Assembly (NCBI GenBank): GCA_035287045.1 | Contig: DATECF010000288.1 | Location: 1-36,545, forward strand | DNA length: 36,545 nt | Source: JACPAP01 sp035287045 | Lineage (GTDB): Bacteria > Gemmatimonadota > Gemmatimonadetes > Gemmatimonadales > GWC2-71-9 | Direction of reading: 5' to 3' | Part shown: one piece after another, positions 1 to 7,401 of the stretch | Position numbering within the stretch: position 1 is the first letter of the stretch | Layout of the letters: each line of letters starts with the position of its first letter | The notes under the pieces: generated by a model | What the model was told of the DNA's origin: nothing | Seen by the model: the letters and a program-made list of their open reading frames with translations, nothing else | Databases searched by the model: none | Translations under genes and position numbers: made by a program

Positions 1-15
1 CGTAAGATTGAGTCC

Positions 16-252
16 ATGCCGACGGTCCTCCGGTCGGGCCCTTATCGCGTGTTCTTCTACTCAGCCGACCGGGAGGAGCCACGGCACGTTCATGTGGCGC
101 GAGACGACTGCCGCGCCAAGGTGTGGCTCGATCCGGTCCAGCTGCAGGACAGCACCGGGTTCGGTCGAGCTGAACTGGCGAAGGCGGAACAACTGGTAGC
201 AGAACACGCCGACGAGTTGCGGAAGGCTTGGGATGACTTCTTCGCCCGCTGA
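16..252 (+). CDS. DUF4160 domain-containing protein
   Basis: A 78-residue protein that is nearly all DUF4160. The N-terminal PTVLRSGPYRVFFYSADR, then EPRHVHVARDD and a KVWLDPVQL segment, are the conserved blocks of this family, and length equals the usual 75-90 residues. The family's biochemical role is not established; DUF4160 genes are often paired with DUF2442 genes, and such pairs are commonly listed as toxin-antitoxin-like modules. Here the stop lies 20 bp inside the following DUF2442 gene, so the two are almost certainly translated together. The pair sits in what looks like an integron cassette, which suits a small, self-contained module. No Shine-Dalgarno sequence is visible in the 15 bases available before the ATG. 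No signal peptide or membrane segment; cytoplasmic. Confidence 0.85.
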   Translation: MPTVLRSGPYRVFFYSADREEPRHVHVARDDCRAKVWLDPVQLQDSTGFGRAELAKAEQLVAEHADELRKAWDDFFAR

Positions 253-538
253 AGTAGGACAGCCCCTCGCTCAGGACGTCAAGGTGACGAACGACACCTT
301 GATCGTAGACCTGGCTGATGGACGCACTCTGTCCGTGCCAGTCAGCTGGTATCCTCGCCTGGCCCACGGGACGGCCGCGGAGCGGGCTCAATGGGAGCTT
401 ATCGGGCGCGGGCACGGGATTCACTGGCCCAAGCTCGACGAGGACATAGCCGTGGAGGACCTGCTCGCTGGCCGTCGCTCCGGTGAAGCAGCAACTTCTC
501 TGAAGCGCTGGCTCCAGTCGCGGAAGGCTGCTGGCTAA
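233..538 (+). CDS. DUF2442 domain-containing protein
   Basis: A 101-residue cytoplasmic protein. The pattern DVKVTNDTLIVDLADGRTL, then VPVSWYPRL, then WELIGRGHGIHWPKLDEDI and VEDLLAGR, is the DUF2442 fold signature (a DNA- or partner-binding small protein of unknown function). The C-terminal 20 residues (from about 80) are a basic extension. The ATG at 233 is preceded by GGAAGG at 221-226 and overlaps the DUF4160 gene by 20 bp. The TAA stop (536-538) lies inside the left core of the following attC palindrome, an arrangement often seen for the last gene of an integron cassette. By analogy with other DUF4160/DUF2442 pairs this would be the antitoxin-like partner, but that is inference only. Confidence 0.85.
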   Translation: MTSSPAEVGQPLAQDVKVTNDTLIVDLADGRTLSVPVSWYPRLAHGTAAERAQWELIGRGHGIHWPKLDEDIAVEDLLAGRRSGEAATSLKRWLQSRKAAG

Positions 539-676
539 CCCAGCGCTTGCACCCGCCGGGCACCCTACGCTGCTAAGGAAGCCATTTCATTTGCGTGCCT
601 GCCCGCATCATGCCACGTTTGGCCGTCGCGCCGCCCGCGAGCCATTCGCCCGCGGGTGAAGCGCGGGTCGTTAGGC
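533..676 (+). other. attC recombination site 1 (integron cassette)
   Basis: The left arm begins GGCTAAC at 533 and the right arm ends GTTAGGC at 670-676. Reading the right arm as its reverse complement, the arms share GCTAAC or CCTAAC, then GCGCTT, then CACCCG and GGGC. There is one unpaired G between GCGCTT and CACCCG on the left arm, which resembles the extrahelical base of known attC sites. The 144 bp length is at the long end of the known range. The middle (about 560-650) is only weakly paired. The left core is GGCTAAC, one base off the strict consensus. Confidence 0.72.
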
Positions 677-695
677 ATATTCAGGGAGCTCCATA

Positions 696-2018
696 GTGAA
701 GCGACGATCATGGCGACGCGCGTTGACGCGCGTCCTGCTTACACTCCTTGGACTGACCGCACTCGTGGGCGGATCAGTCGGTCACGCCGCCTATCGCGCG
801 AGCCGAAAGCCTCCCATTTCTCGACTGGCGCTCGGCGCGTTCTACCCCGAGATGCCGGCCGATACGCGACATCATTACCTGAACTTCCCGCTGGATTATG
901 GGGATTCGACAAGGGGACTCTTCCGCGGTTTCTACATCCTGAGTCCGCACTTCCAGTCGGATGCGTCGGTGGTCTTCTTCCTCACCGACGGACAGATGGA
1001 GTTGGTCGGCCCCAATCCGGACTTCTCCTTTTTCGAGGCGGAGCTCCCCGGTCTCTCCTATGTGCTCATAGGTCATCGGGGACACAGTCCAACTCTGTTC
1101 CCCGAAGTCTACCGAGCGGGCAAGGTCGATCTTCGCCACGCGATGAGCCTGTACGGATCCGCTCAACGAGTGGAGGACATTGAGCGCGTGCGCCGCGATA
1201 TGGTCGAGCAGCGGTTGCTCCCACCGGACGGACGAATCATGATCTTCGCTGCCTCGGGCGCCGGGGTGCTCGCCCAGCAGTATCTGCAACGATATGGGGA
1301 TCACGTGTCGCGAGTCTTGCTCGCATCCACCGGAGCCCCGGATCTCGCGCGCGAACAGGGATGGGATTACGCTCGCCGTTTCGCCGAATTCGATTCCAGC
1401 TCTGCTGCCGATTTAGGCAAAGTGCTCCGGACCCGCAGCATCTCCCCTGCGAGTCTGACCTACCTGCTCTTTCAGCTCGGGCGCGAAGGAAAGGAGGGCC
1501 GTGTGGCCCAGCGGAAGGTGATTCGAGGGCTACTCGGCCACAACCCGTTTCCGTATGTCTGGTACCGGCTGCACCCGAGTCTGAACTGGTTGCTCAGTAG
1601 CATCGTTCTTGACGCACCGGCCGCGGACGCCGCCAGAGTCCGGATGTACGAGTTGCTCGGGGCCGATCTCCAACGGTATGGCACGACGTCACGCCCGGAC
1701 GTGTCCCTGATGTATACCTGGACATCGAAACTCCTGGAGGAGTACCTCGCCGCAGAGGTGGCAGTTCCGGAACTCCGGATTGATCGCAGCCGCTTTCAGG
1801 GTGAAGTCTTGGTGATTTCGGGCCTTGATGACGTCGTGTTCTCTCCCGAGATCGGGAAGGCCATCGCCAAAGCATATCCCGACGGCCACTTTGTGGTCGT
1901 ACGCGGGGGTCATCGGCTCGAGCAGGACCGGGGTTACCATAGAGCCATTCGGACGGCATTCTTTGTTCTTGGCCTGCAGGCGCCGCGCACCGAAGCACTG
2001 CTCGCTTCTCCGCCGTGA
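696..2018 (+). CDS. Exported or membrane-anchored alpha/beta hydrolase
   Basis: A 440-residue protein with an N-terminal hydrophobic helix (about residues 9-28, after a KRRSWRR basic head), so it is either anchored in the inner membrane or secreted. The rest reads as an alpha/beta hydrolase of the proline-iminopeptidase-like type. The nucleophile elbow is IFAASGAGVLAQQY (Ser187, with Ala in place of the first Gly of GxSxG), followed by VLLAST; the acid is probably Asp378 or Asp379 in VISGLDDVVFSPE and the base His406 in VVRGGHRLEQ. Substrate unknown. I chose the GTG at 696, which follows GGGAGCT at 684-690. It fills the cassette between attC sites 1 and 2. Its sequence is less GC-rich than the core genes further right, consistent with transfer. 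The fold is confident; the exact family is not. Confidence 0.75.
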   Translation: MKRRSWRRALTRVLLTLLGLTALVGGSVGHAAYRASRKPPISRLALGAFYPEMPADTRHHYLNFPLDYGDSTRGLFRGFYILSPHFQSDASVVFFLTDGQMELVGPNPDFSFFEAELPGLSYVLIGHRGHSPTLFPEVYRAGKVDLRHAMSLYGSAQRVEDIERVRRDMVEQRLLPPDGRIMIFAASGAGVLAQQYLQRYGDHVSRVLLASTGAPDLAREQGWDYARRFAEFDSSSAADLGKVLRTRSISPASLTYLLFQLGREGKEGRVAQRKVIRGLLGHNPFPYVWYRLHPSLNWLLSSIVLDAPAADAARVRMYELLGADLQRYGTTSRPDVSLMYTWTSKLLEEYLAAEVAVPELRIDRSRFQGEVLVISGLDDVVFSPEIGKAIAKAYPDGHFVVVRGGHRLEQDRGYHRAIRTAFFVLGLQAPRTEALLASPP

Positions 2019-2101
2019 CCTGATCGGCCGCTTCGATGGGAAGTACTGAATCGTTCCCGCGCCGCTGTGTCGCGGAGGCCATATTGCGCCTGCGGTGCAA
2101 T

Positions 2102-2195
2102 GCCTAACGTGCGCTGAAGCAGACGAGCGATCTGCTGAAGCTCGCTTCGCTCGCATTTGGTTGGACTCGCTCGCAGCTTAGCTGGGGCGTTAGGC
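2102..2195 (+). other. attC recombination site 2 (integron cassette)
   Basis: This is the clearest of the palindromes. It starts GCCTAAC (2102-2108) and ends GTTAGGC (2189-2195), a perfect core pair. Inside the cores the left arm reads GCTGAAGC then CGAGCG, and the reverse complement of the right arm reads GCTAAGC then CGAGCG. The single extra G of the left arm is in the position of an extrahelical base. Length is 94 bp, within the range of known attC sites. Confidence 0.8.
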
Positions 2196-2224
2196 AGCCG
2201 GGTGCTAGAGATGAAGGGCCTATC

Positions 2225-2806
2225 GTGAAATCGACCGTCCCGATCCTTGTGCTCGTTTTCACCTCGCCGCTAGCGGCTGTGTTTGGACAAGAAGCCGGTC
2301 CCCTCCAGCTCGGTAGGCGAGTACGCGTTACTCACGACTGCCCCAGCGGTGCTTCGCAGGTCGCGGACCAGAGCACCGGTCGCTGCCGCGTCCATGTCGG
2401 GACGCTCGTGACTGTGCGCGGTGACACCCTCCAGTTCACAGCAGGGCGATCAGCAGTAAGCGTCTTCCGCGGCTCGATCAGCAAACTTCAGGTTCAGAGG
2501 GGCCGTAGGGGACATCCGCTAGCCGGTGCTGCTACTGGCTTTGCAGTCGGTTCGGTCGTGGCCTTCGTTGTTTGGAACTCCAGCGTAGGGTGTGACCAGC
2601 AACGGAGTCAAGATGCCAGCTCCTTGCTGGGCTGCATCGAGATAGCCGCCCTTTCCGGCGGGCTTCCAGGTGGTCTTCTGGGTCTCGGTATCGGGTCCCT
2701 GATACGCACCGACCGGTGGGAGGAGGTACCGCTTCAGCGGTTGAGGGCCTACCTCATCCCGCACGTCAGGGGCGGCGTGGCGCTCGCGTTCTCCCTGGCC
2801 TTCTGA
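2225..2806 (+). CDS. Exported Gly-rich protein of unknown function
   Basis: A 193-residue protein starting with GTG at 2225. It has a signal peptide (about residues 1-21, ending AAVFGQ). A soluble part (about 25-95) follows, with two Cys in DCPSGAS and TGRCRVHV and an SH3-like beta pattern (VGTLVTVRGDTLQFT). Then come two Gly/Ala-rich hydrophobic segments (about 98-118 and 138-160) with glycine-zipper spacing, a second Cys pair between them, and a short tail after IRTDRWEEVPL. I do not recognise the family beyond this layout, which I associate with small envelope proteins of Gemmatimonadota-like bacteria. It is the only gene of its cassette, 29 bp after attC 2. Function is unknown; the export signal and membrane-like segments suggest an envelope location. 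Confidence 0.65.
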   Translation: MKSTVPILVLVFTSPLAAVFGQEAGPLQLGRRVRVTHDCPSGASQVADQSTGRCRVHVGTLVTVRGDTLQFTAGRSAVSVFRGSISKLQVQRGRRGHPLAGAATGFAVGSVVAFVVWNSSVGCDQQRSQDASSLLGCIEIAALSGGLPGGLLGLGIGSLIRTDRWEEVPLQRLRAYLIPHVRGGVALAFSLAF

Positions 2807-2840
2807 GCAGTATGATGTTCGGGTGCTCACCAGGCCCGCT

Positions 2841-2977
2841 GCCTAACCCCGCCGCTGGAGGTGGCGGGCGCTCCCGTGGCGAGCGCCCCTGAAACGGCTG
2901 GCACCGATGCGAGATAGGGAAATGATGCCGTGTTGGGCGGGCGAGTCGCCCGCAGGTGAGCGGCAGGTCCTAGCCGG
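2841..2977 (+). other. Degenerate attC-like site 3
   Basis: The left core GCCTAAC (2841-2847) is intact. Two right ends are possible. GTTGGGC at 2932-2938 fits GTTRRRY and gives a 98 bp site, but its inner arms pair poorly. The stretch 2953-2977 pairs better with the left arm (GCCGCT and GCGGGC blocks, and a right arm resembling that of attC 1), but its terminal core reads GTCCTAGCC instead of GTTAGGC. Two strong internal hairpins are present (GGGCGCTC/GAGCGCCC at about 2867-2889; GCGGGCGA/TCGCCCGC at about 2937-2953). Probably a damaged site. Confidence 0.5.
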
Positions 2978-2992
2978 ACCGGAGGTCAAGAG

Positions 2993-3520
2993 ATGGATGG
3001 CCTGTCCGATTTTCTGAGCTGGGCGTGGGAGCGTCATCACAATCCACTGAGCTGGTACATCCGTCCGCTGTTTGTCTTACCCTTTTGCTACTTTGCCTAC
3101 AAGAAGCGCCTATGGGGCGTTGTGCTGACGGTCATCGCGGTGGTCACAAGCATGTTCTGGTTTCCGGCACCAGCTGGCGAGGATCCCCGAGCCACGGCGT
3201 TCCTGGAGATGGAGCGATTATACATCACAGGGCCCTGGACGCTTGCCAAGATCGCCATGACGGCCCTCGTCCCACTCTGGTTTGTCGTCTTGGGCTGGGC
3301 GTTCTGGCGTCGCTCCTGGCTGGCGGGCTTCCTCGTGATCAACGTGGGCGCGTTGCTCAAGGTGATCTGGAGCTTCTACTTCGCCGGAGCCAGCGCCTGG
3401 AGCATCATTCCCCCTGTCAGTCTTGGAGCCTTGATAATCAACGGCGTAATGGTGTATGCCTATCAGCGAGCGCGGCGCACGGCCAGGGCAACCCTGGAGC
3501 CCGCGGCCCCGACGCGCTAA
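2993..3520 (+). CDS. Small multi-pass membrane protein
   Basis: A 175-residue integral membrane protein, family not recognised. Hydrophobic segments lie at about residues 21-37 (LFVLPFCYFAYKK), 40-58 (WGVVLTVIAVVTSMFWF), 83-104 (LAKIAMTALVPLWFVVLGWAF), 110-128 and 138-156. The N-terminus is aromatic-rich and probably periplasm- or membrane-proximal. The ATG at 2993 follows a good GGAGG at 2981-2985. The gene lies immediately after the damaged attC 3, so it may be the last cassette of the array or the first flanking gene. Its TAA is within GCTAAC (as in cassette 1), but no matching GTTRRRY arm follows. Function cannot be inferred. Confidence 0.7.
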   Translation: MDGLSDFLSWAWERHHNPLSWYIRPLFVLPFCYFAYKKRLWGVVLTVIAVVTSMFWFPAPAGEDPRATAFLEMERLYITGPWTLAKIAMTALVPLWFVVLGWAFWRRSWLAGFLVINVGALLKVIWSFYFAGASAWSIIPPVSLGALIINGVMVYAYQRARRTARATLEPAAPTR

Positions 3521-3666
3521 CCGGGCGGTTGAGACGGCGGCGCATGGCCACGGCCTCGCCGAGGAGCGCGACCGCGTACATTTGACACGGCTGCGCCGGC
3601 GTGCAAACATCGAGCGGGCGCCGCGCCCGGGAAGGCGCGGGCAACGCAAGCGAGCGGAGGGGGGAG

Positions 3667-4707
3667 ATGGCCAAGCGACGAGGGGCGGTACGCCGGGTCT
3701 GGGACAACCTGGCGACCAGGACCATCGGCTACTATCTGGTCCTCCTGGCCCTGGTGGCGCTGGTGTGGCAATTCCTGCCGGAGCGCGGCCGGGAGCTGCT
3801 GCTCGAGCCGGCCGGCCCCAGCGTGCCAGGCCTCGAGTTCGGCGAGGTGATCCAGACCGGCGCCGCGGCGGGCGTGGGCCCCATCGCCGAGATGTACAGC
3901 GCCGCGGTGGCGATGGTGGTGGCCGCGCTCCTCTCGCTCCCGATCGCCTGGCTCTACATCCTGACCCGGCAGAAGAAGGGCTTTCGCCAGTCGGTGGTGC
4001 ACACGCTGATCATCCTCTCCGTGGTGGTGGGGGGCGTGGTGGTGCTGGTGAAGAGCAGCCTGGCCCTGGCGTTCAGCCTGGCGGGCATCGTGGCCGCGGT
4101 CCGGTTCCGCAACACGCTGGAGGACAGCAAGGACGCGGTGTACATCTTCGTGGCCACCGCGGTGGGCCTGGCGGCGGCGGTGGCGCCCCCGGTGGCCCTG
4201 GCCATCTCGCTGATCTACAACACCATCATCCTGCTCCTCTGGTACACCGATTTTGGCCGCACCTCGGCGGTGTTCGAGGGCGCCATCGCCGAGCAGCGGC
4301 TGGAGGCGACGCGGCAGTTCGCCGGCCGGGGCACGGGCTTCATCACCAAGGTGGACGACGAGATCCTGAAGTCGCTTTCGCCGGAGCAGCTGGACGTGAT
4401 CGCGGAGCGGGCCAAGAAGCGCCGGGGCCAGGCGGCGCCGGACACCGAAGAGGACGAGCCGGAGCCCAACTTCGACGTGCTGTTGCGGGTCCGGACCCGC
4501 AACGCCACCGAGGCCCGGGCGGCGGTGGAGCCGGTGCTGGATGAGCAGCTCAAGAAGTGGCGGTTCAGCGGCGTCGTCCCGGAGGCCGGGGGCACCGTGG
4601 TCCTGGAGTACGCGGTGCGGCTCCGGAAGAAGATGACGCCCAATACGCTACGGGACGCGCTGCAACAGCTCGGAAGCCCGTACATCACCGGCGTGGAGGC
4701 GCAGTAG
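3667..4707 (+). CDS. DUF4956 domain-containing membrane protein
   Basis: A 346-residue protein. I place the start at the ATG at 3667, which has a strong GGAGGGGGGAG just upstream, rather than the in-frame ATG at 3601 that would add an unlikely Ser/Arg-rich head. Membrane segments lie at about residues 19-37, 80-100, 115-150 and 158-195. The FRNTLEDSKDAVYIFVATA block and the IYNTIILLLWY stretch are diagnostic of DUF4956. A cytoplasmic C-terminal part (about 205-346) is charged, with an acidic linker (DTEEDEPEPNF) leading to a ferredoxin-like small domain. DUF4956 proteins are of unknown function and often neighbour VTC-type polyphosphate polymerase genes; none is seen here. Codon use is strongly GC-biased, unlike the cassette genes to the left, so the core chromosome probably resumes here. 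Confidence 0.85.
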   Translation: MAKRRGAVRRVWDNLATRTIGYYLVLLALVALVWQFLPERGRELLLEPAGPSVPGLEFGEVIQTGAAAGVGPIAEMYSAAVAMVVAALLSLPIAWLYILTRQKKGFRQSVVHTLIILSVVVGGVVVLVKSSLALAFSLAGIVAAVRFRNTLEDSKDAVYIFVATAVGLAAAVAPPVALAISLIYNTIILLLWYTDFGRTSAVFEGAIAEQRLEATRQFAGRGTGFITKVDDEILKSLSPEQLDVIAERAKKRRGQAAPDTEEDEPEPNFDVLLRVRTRNATEARAAVEPVLDEQLKKWRFSGVVPEAGGTVVLEYAVRLRKKMTPNTLRDALQQLGSPYITGVEAQ

Positions 4708-4881
4708 GCTGGCTCTGGTGGCGCGGCGCAGATTTCGTCGCTGACTTCCTCGGGACCGTTCGTATGCCGGTTACATCCTCGTGGATCCGCAGATGCGCCA
4801 CGCGGTTATCTACGGGTGTCCGGTCCAACATCGACCTGGTCCAATACGCCGGCGAGTTCAAGTGAAGTGGTCGGATGGTCC

Positions 4882-4893
4882 GTAACCGGTTAC
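4882..4893. promoter_or_regulatory. 12-bp perfect palindrome upstream of the ADOP gene
   Basis: GTAACCGGTTAC reads the same on both strands and lies 38 bp before the ATG of the ADOP permease gene. The surrounding ATGGT and ACCAT extend the symmetry imperfectly. The position fits an operator. PadR-type regulators often control ADOP genes, but no regulator gene is adjacent and the sequence is not a textbook PadR site. The rest of 4708-4931 shows no convincing gene. Confidence 0.35.
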
Positions 4894-4931
4894 CATACAA
4901 GTCCCTCCAGAGCTGAGCGCCGGAACCGCCT

Positions 4932-7391
4932 ATGCCTCTCGACTTCCGCTATGTCCTCCGGAGCCTTTCGCGCTCCCCCGGCTTCACCCTCGCCGTCGTC
5001 CTCACCCTGGGCCTCGGCATCGGTGCCAACACCGCGATCTTCAGCGCCGTGCGCGGTGTGCTCCTCCGCCCGTTGCCGCATCGCGACGGCGACCGGCTCA
5101 TGTACCTCCGCCAGTCGGCCGAGGCGAAGGGGAGCGACAACATCGCGTTCTCGGTTCCCGAGATCAACGACTTCCGGTCGGCCTCGAAGACGCTCGGCGA
5201 GATCGCCGAGTATTCGCCGGTCACGCTGAATCTCGTCGAGAACGAGGCCGCTTCGCAGGTCAACATCGGCCTCGTCACGGGAAACTACTTCGCGGTGATG
5301 GGCCTGGCGCCGGTCATCGGACACGCGATGAGCGCGAAGGACGACGGCGCGGGCGCGGCCCCCGTGATCATGCTCGCGTACGATTTCTGGCGCAACCACT
5401 TCGGTGGCGACAGCGCGATCGTGGGCAAATCGTTGCGCATCGGGGGCCGGACGGCCGAAGTAGTGGGCGTGCTGCAACCGGCGCCCTTCTTTCCGCAGAA
5501 GATTGACGCGCTCATGAACATGTCCATCAGCCAGCACCACGTCAGCGCGACGATGGTGCAGGGGCGCACGCACCGCATGACGGAGATGATCGCGCGCCTC
5601 GCGCCGGACGCCACGCTCGAGTCCGCGCGCGCGGAGGTTGCGGCGATCACCGCGCGGGCGCACGCCGACAATCCCGGCAGCTACGATGCGGCGTCGGGCT
5701 ACACGGTGACGGTGACGCCCTTCAAGGAAGTGCTCGGCAAGGACGCGCGGCTCACGCTCTGGCTTCTGATGGGCGTCGCGGCGTTCGTCCTCGTGATCGC
5801 CTGCGCCAACGTGGCGAACCTCACGCTGATGCGCGGCGTGCGCCGGGAGCACGAGATGCTCGTGCGCGCGGCGTTGGGGGCGGGTACCGCACGGCTGCGC
5901 CGGCTCCTCTTCGCCGAACATCTTGTGCTCGCGCTTGCCGGCGCGACCGTCGGACTGGTGCTTGCCTACGCCGGCACCGGACTCCTCTCCAGGTTCACGG
6001 CACGCATGAGCAACCGCGCCTCCGAGATCGGCGTGGACGGCATGGTCCTCGGATACACGCTGGCGATCTCCGCCGTGGTGGCCATCCTCCTCTCATTCGC
6101 GCCGCGCATCGGCGCGGAACACCAGCTCGGTGCGGGGCTCACCTCGGGCAACACCCGCACCACGGGAAGCGCGCGCCGCCGGCGCCTGCAGCAGGCGCTC
6201 GTCGTCACGCAGGTCGCCGTTTCGGTGATCCTCCTTACCGGCGCGGGCCTGCTGGTGCGTTCGATGCAGCGCCTGGCGGCGGTGCACCCGGGCCTCGACA
6301 CGCGAAACACGCTCACGATGGAAGTGCCCGTGGACTTCACGACGCTCGACGGGCCCGGCGCGGCGGCGGCGCAGGTGGCACGCTACGAGCGGATGGTGAC
6401 GGAGATGGGAACGATTCCCGGCGTGCAGATCGTTGGGCTCGGCTCGAACGTCCCCCTCAGGGCGTCGCAGTTCCGGCTCGACGTCAACGGTGAGGGTCGC
6501 GTACTGGCGCCCGGCGAGCCGCAGCCGTCAGCCGAGTATCGCACTGCGGATGTGGGCTACTTCAAGGCGGCGGGAATGAAGATCCTGACCGGGAGGGAGT
6601 TCCAGGCCACCGACCTCAGCACCTCGGCGAAGGTCGCGGTCATCAATCAAACGCTGGCGAAGCTGCTGTTTCCCGGCATCGATCCGCTGGGGCGCCGGCT
6701 CGCCTGGACCGGCGAGGTTCTCAAGTTCATCGGCATCAAGGAGAACGACTGGATCACCGTGGTCGGCGTCGTGGCCGACACCAGGGACGCCGGTCTCGAC
6801 GCCAACCCGCCACGCGCGGTGTTCGTGCCGTTCACGCAGGGGCTCTTCCCCACGGGGGCGCTCGTGGTGCGCACCGATGTCACGAACCCTCTCGGACTCG
6901 CCACGGCTGCGCGCGCCGTGGTGCACGGGATCGCGCCGGAGCAGCCCGTGGAGAAGGTGATGTCGCTCGACGCCATTCGTGACGCGAGCGTGGGGCCGCG
7001 CCGCATCAATGCGATGCTGGTGGGATCGTTCGGATTGCTTGCGCTCGTGATTGCCGCGATCGGCATCGCCGCCGTGCTCGCGTTCAGCGTGAGCGCGCGC
7101 ACGAACGAAATCGGCGTGCGCATGAGCCTTGGCGCGCAGCCGACACAGGTGCTGGCGATGATCCTGGGCGAAGGAGGCGTGCTGGTGGCACTTGGCCTCT
7201 TCATCGGGGTGGTCGGGTCGCTCTGGCTCGCGCGGCTCATCCAGGGACTGCTGTTCAACGTGGGCCCGAACGATCCGCTGACCCTGACCGGCGTCGCCAC
7301 GCTGATGGCGGTGATCGGCATCGCCGCCTGCCTGGTTCCGGCCGCGCGGGCGGCCCGCATCGCGCCGTCCCAAGCCCTCCGGTCGCAGTGA
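4932..7391 (+). CDS. ADOP-family (MacB/FtsX-like) permease
   Basis: An 819-residue ABC-type permease of the ADOP group (acidobacterial duplicated orphan permease). It has two copies of the MacB-periplasmic-core plus FtsX arrangement. The first membrane helix (about residues 16-38) carries the typical GFTLAVVLTLGLGIGANTA motif. A large periplasmic domain (about 45-270) is followed by three helices (about 280-400), a linker, a helix near 425-445, a second periplasmic domain (about 455-690) and a final FtsX unit (about 700-815) with the NEIGVRMSLGA coupling motif. No ATPase gene is adjacent, as is usual for this family, so the partner is unknown. Such proteins are thought to move lipophilic compounds or lipoproteins, or to act mechanically, by analogy with MacB/LolCE. 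Abundant in Acidobacteria and Gemmatimonadota. Confidence 0.93.
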   Translation: MPLDFRYVLRSLSRSPGFTLAVVLTLGLGIGANTAIFSAVRGVLLRPLPHRDGDRLMYLRQSAEAKGSDNIAFSVPEINDFRSASKTLGEIAEYSPVTLNLVENEAASQVNIGLVTGNYFAVMGLAPVIGHAMSAKDDGAGAAPVIMLAYDFWRNHFGGDSAIVGKSLRIGGRTAEVVGVLQPAPFFPQKIDALMNMSISQHHVSATMVQGRTHRMTEMIARLAPDATLESARAEVAAITARAHADNPGSYDAASGYTVTVTPFKEVLGKDARLTLWLLMGVAAFVLVIACANVANLTLMRGVRREHEMLVRAALGAGTARLRRLLFAEHLVLALAGATVGLVLAYAGTGLLSRFTARMSNRASEIGVDGMVLGYTLAISAVVAILLSFAPRIGAEHQLGAGLTSGNTRTTGSARRRRLQQALVVTQVAVSVILLTGAGLLVRSMQRLAAVHPGLDTRNTLTMEVPVDFTTLDGPGAAAAQVARYERMVTEMGTIPGVQIVGLGSNVPLRASQFRLDVNGEGRVLAPGEPQPSAEYRTADVGYFKAAGMKILTGREFQATDLSTSAKVAVINQTLAKLLFPGIDPLGRRLAWTGEVLKFIGIKENDWITVVGVVADTRDAGLDANPPRAVFVPFTQGLFPTGALVVRTDVTNPLGLATAARAVVHGIAPEQPVEKVMSLDAIRDASVGPRRINAMLVGSFGLLALVIAAIGIAAVLAFSVSARTNEIGVRMSLGAQPTQVLAMILGEGGVLVALGLFIGVVGSLWLARLIQGLLFNVGPNDPLTLTGVATLMAVIGIAACLVPAARAARIAPSQALRSQ

Positions 7392-7401
7392 GAGGACCAC
7401 C

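Larger units (their letters stand above)
1..2977 (+). mobile_element. Integron-type gene-cassette array (partial)
   Basis: Three successive units each hold one or two plus-strand genes followed by an imperfect palindrome that starts with a RYYYAAC-like core and ends with a GTTRRRY-like core (533-676, 2102-2195, 2841 to 2938 or 2977). Gene starts lie 20-55 bp after each core, genes stop at or just before the next palindrome, and gene content is unrelated from unit to unit. These are the marks of integron cassettes. The first unit is cut by the left window edge. No integrase, attI or Pc promoter is visible; in known integrons they lie upstream of the first cassette, which here would be to the left. 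A fourth unit (gene at 2993-3520) may follow but lacks a recognisable 3' attC. Confidence 0.72.

Noticed and set aside
3515..3600. GCTAAC at the stop of the membrane-protein gene as the left core of a fourth attC
   Set aside because: No GTTRRRY with matching inner arm follows within 150 bp.
4557..4865. Plus-strand frame of 102 codons overlapping the end of the DUF4956 gene
   Set aside because: First two thirds are an out-of-frame reading of the DUF4956 gene; the tail to 4865 has no recognised domain.
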